From an uncultured Eubacteriales bacterium (lineage in GTDB: Bacteria; Bacillota; Clostridia; Peptostreptococcales; Anaerovoracaceae), in NCBI GenBank assembly GCA_902803185.1, contig CADCOV010000195.1:1-7598 (forward strand): 7,598 bases of DNA, in the 5' to 3' direction. A program made the position numbers and the translations under genes. Of the stretch, positions 5,835 to 7,598 are shown piece after piece (positions within the stretch are counted from its first letter, which is position 1; the number at the start of each line of letters is the position of its first letter). Under the pieces are notes generated by a model. It was given only the letters and a program-made list of their open reading frames with translations, did no database searches and had not been told where the DNA came from.

Positions 5835-6854
5835 ATGGGAAAATACATACTGAAGCGTATTGGATACATCATCCTGGTCTTCTTCCTGACCAGCATCATG
5901 ATGTACTTCATATACAACCTCATTCCGAGCGACCCGGCTCTGGTACAGATGGAGCCGCTGCGCAAGTCCCTGAAACCGGCGGAATGGGAACAGCAATATC
6001 AGGAACTCAGGGACAGCATGGGTCTGAACGATCCTCTGATCGTCCGGTACGCCAGATGGATGGGCCTTGCCAAGGATGTGGACGGACGTGTCCACGGCCT
6101 CATTGAAGGGGACTTCGGGTACTCCCTGAAATATAAGAGAAACGTCATAGACATTATCAAGACACCGATGCTGAACTCGTTCTTATTGAATCTGGTGTCA
6201 ACGATCATCACCTTAGCGATCACTATACCGCTCGGTATTTACTGCGCGGTGCACCGCCGAAAACCGATCGACAGCGCGATCCAGGCGGGCACCGTCGTCG
6301 GATACAGTTTGCCGACATTCTTAGTCGGTATCGTCTTCATATTTATCTTCGCGGTCAAGCTGCAGTGGTTCCCTGCGGGCGGCGCCAAGACGCCGGGCTC
6401 TACCTACACGGGTATGGCCGAATTCGCAGACCGGATGTACTACATGGCGCTGCCGATCCTGGTGCTGGTGTTCACCGGCCTGGCCGGCATGACCCGTACG
6501 GTCAGAGCCGCCATGATCGACACCCTGACCCAGGACTACATCAGGACCGCGAGGGCGAAGGGCCTCAAGGAGAAGGTGGTCGTCTATTCCCATGCCTGGA
6601 GAAACGCTTTGCTGCCGGTCTCCACGTCCATCATGGGATGGTTCATCGCCGTCTTCACCGGTGGTTCGCTGGTCATTGAGCAGACCTTCAGTTTGAACGG
6701 CACAGGCCGTATGTACTGGGAGGCTCTGAACAACACTGACTACGAGCTGGTCCTCGCGCTGCAGATGTTCTACACCATCGTATCCCTTGTCGGCATCCTG
6801 CTGACCGACCTGAGCTACGGCCTCGTCGATCCGCGTGTCCGGGTGAATAAGTAA
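5835..6854 (+). CDS. DppB/OppB-type ABC transporter permease
   Basis: A 339-residue integral membrane subunit of a peptide-type importer. It has about six membrane helices: residues 9-29, then roughly 112-137, 147-174, 204-224, 261-283 and 308-328. Family signatures seen: an N-terminal helix right after MGKYILKR; the long extracellular loop with GLNDPLIVRYARW and the GDFGYSL segment (92-98); YSLPTFLVG (157-165); LQWFPAGG (176-183); the cytoplasmic coupling loop DYIRTARAKGL (234-244), which contacts the ATPase; FSLNGTGRM (285-293); and the C-terminal DPRVRV (332-337). Length is normal. An in-frame extension back to GTG 5703 would add 44 residues of unrelated, Pro/Gly/Arg-rich sequence and is rejected. 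The next permease gene starts 14 nt after the stop, so the two are co-translated partners. Transported substrate unknown; peptides are the best guess from family membership and the adjacent peptidase. Confidence 0.93.
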   Translation: MGKYILKRIGYIILVFFLTSIMMYFIYNLIPSDPALVQMEPLRKSLKPAEWEQQYQELRDSMGLNDPLIVRYARWMGLAKDVDGRVHGLIEGDFGYSLKYKRNVIDIIKTPMLNSFLLNLVSTIITLAITIPLGIYCAVHRRKPIDSAIQAGTVVGYSLPTFLVGIVFIFIFAVKLQWFPAGGAKTPGSTYTGMAEFADRMYYMALPILVLVFTGLAGMTRTVRAAMIDTLTQDYIRTARAKGLKEKVVVYSHAWRNALLPVSTSIMGWFIAVFTGGSLVIEQTFSLNGTGRMYWEALNNTDYELVLALQMFYTIVSLVGILLTDLSYGLVDPRVRVNK

Positions 6855-6860
6855 AGGAGG
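6855..6860 (+). promoter_or_regulatory. Consensus ribosome binding site of the fused permease gene
   Basis: AGGAGG, directly after the TAA stop of the preceding gene and 8 nt before ATG 6869. It fixes the start of a gene whose far end is not in the window and indicates tight coupling of the two permease genes. Confidence 0.8.
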
Positions 6861-6868
6861 GCTGTGAC

Positions 6869-7598
6869 ATGGCAGATAAGAAACAGAGCAGCTCTCAGAA
6901 GAAGCAGAGCACCCTCGGAAGATGGATCAACCGTCTGTTCTATCCGAGCAAGGAACTGGACATCTACGCTGAGGAAAGACTGCAGAGCCCGGGCAGGGTG
7001 GTGGCGAGAAACTTCTTCTCCAAGCCGCTGGCCGTGGTCTCCCTGGTCATCCTCATCCTCATCATGCTGGTGGTCTTCATCGGACCGTCCTTCGTCAAGC
7101 TGGATCTGTCCGAGCAGGACAGCACCCTGACCAACGTAGCGCCGGGTTACGCTTTGAGCGACTACGCCTCCGAGCTGAACAACGACAACTGCGCTGAGAT
7201 CTCCGTTGGTTCCAACTACGCCGTCGGCCTGGACAAGGAAGGCAACGTCTACATCTGGGGCCAGACCAAGATCAACAAGAACACCGACCTGAAGAACATC
7301 CCTGAGGAAGTCTTGAACGCCAACATCGTCCACATCGCCGCCGGTTACGACCACGTGGTCGCTGTGGATGACAAGGGCGCGGTCTACGCCTGGGGCAACG
7401 ACCGTCTGGGCCAGACCAGGATCCCGTCCGAACTGGACAGCAACAACCGCCTCCACAAGTTCGGCATCGACAAGGTCTACGCCTCCAATCAGTACTCCGC
7501 CGTCGTCACCGACGACCACAGGCTGATCCTCTGGGGCAACGCCAACATGGTCGACATGACCTACAACGAAGAGAAGTTCGACGGCCACATCGTGGACG
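6869..7598 (+). CDS. DppC/OppC-type ABC permease with RCC1-like beta-propeller insertion (3'-truncated by window)
   Basis: The frame stays open for 243 codons to the window edge. Residues 1-50 are a basic cytoplasmic tail with the SPGRVVARNFF segment typical of OppC N-termini; residues 54-72 are the first membrane helix, ending in GPSF; residues 77-94 (KLDLSEQDSTLTNVAPGY) match the usual stretch after that helix. The family would then continue to a GTDxxGRD motif and the transport domain. Instead, RCC1-type blades follow: VGSNYAVGLDKEGNVYIWG (113-131), IAAGYDHVVAVDDKGAVYAW (156-175) with GNDRLGQTRIP (176-186), and YASNQYSAVVTDDHRLILWG (204-223). Each carries the RCC1 pattern of small-residue turn, core strand, DxxG or similar turn, and V-Y-W-G. 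The inside-out direction of helix 1 places the propeller outside the cell. Inferred: further blades, then the rest of the permease, lie beyond the window. The alternative is that the gene encodes only a membrane-anchored RCC1 protein. The DppC-like N-terminus and position right after DppB favour the fusion. Confidence 0.85.
   Translation, partial: MADKKQSSSQKKQSTLGRWINRLFYPSKELDIYAEERLQSPGRVVARNFFSKPLAVVSLVILILIMLVVFIGPSFVKLDLSEQDSTLTNVAPGYALSDYASELNNDNCAEISVGSNYAVGLDKEGNVYIWGQTKINKNTDLKNIPEEVLNANIVHIAAGYDHVVAVDDKGAVYAWGNDRLGQTRIPSELDSNNRLHKFGIDKVYASNQYSAVVTDDHRLILWGNANMVDMTYNEEKFDGHIVD

Noticed and set aside
6815..7588. Minus-strand open frame (257 codons) opposite the fused permease
   Set aside because: It is Val/Asp/Gly-rich without motifs. 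The plus-strand frame has a consensus ribosome binding site, a membrane helix and RCC1 repeats.

Overview
The window looks like a chromosomal segment of a GC-rich, Gram-positive anaerobe of the Bacillota, most likely the Clostridia. The reasons are strong AGGAGG-type ribosome binding sites, a lipoprotein with a Gly-rich linker right after the lipobox Cys, an M3 oligoendopeptidase of the kind common in clostridia, and a Dpp/Opp-type peptide importer. Genus cannot be assigned from the sequence alone. All genes are on the + strand. No tRNA, rRNA, CRISPR array, insertion sequence or phage gene was seen.

Layout. (1) 1-366: the 3' part of a FlK-like hot-dog thioesterase gene that begins before the window. 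It is followed after 20 nt by (2) a compact bacterial dynamin-like GTPase gene (387-1661), probably in the same operon. (3) 1662-1854: an AT-rich gap with a good sigma-A-type promoter whose -10 box lies inside a perfect 7-bp inverted repeat (possible operator). (4) 1855-3567: a cytoplasmic M3-family zinc oligoendopeptidase. (5) 3568-3677: a short gap with a hairpin and a very strong ribosome binding site. (6) 3678-5642: a lipid-anchored family 5 (peptide-type) ABC substrate-binding protein. (7) 5643-5834: a gap full of GC-rich hairpins that can also pair in alternative ways. (8) 5835-6854: a DppB/OppB-type permease. (9) 6869-window end: a DppC/OppC-type permease, cut by the window edge.

The outstanding feature is gene (9). 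It starts as a normal DppC-type subunit (basic cytoplasmic tail, first membrane helix, conserved post-helix segment). Where the family normally goes on to the GTD..GRD motif, it runs instead into at least three RCC1-type beta-propeller repeats. By topology these would sit outside the cell, next to the lipoprotein receptor. This is a putative peptide importer with a built-in extracellular propeller.

How the parts may work together: the lipoprotein captures peptides, the two permeases (one carrying the propeller) move them in, ATPases presumably encoded beyond the right edge power the step, and the M3 peptidase next door trims the imported oligopeptides. The structured gap between receptor and permease genes probably lets the receptor be made in excess over the membrane subunits. 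The thioesterase and dynamin-like genes upstream look like a separate transcription unit.
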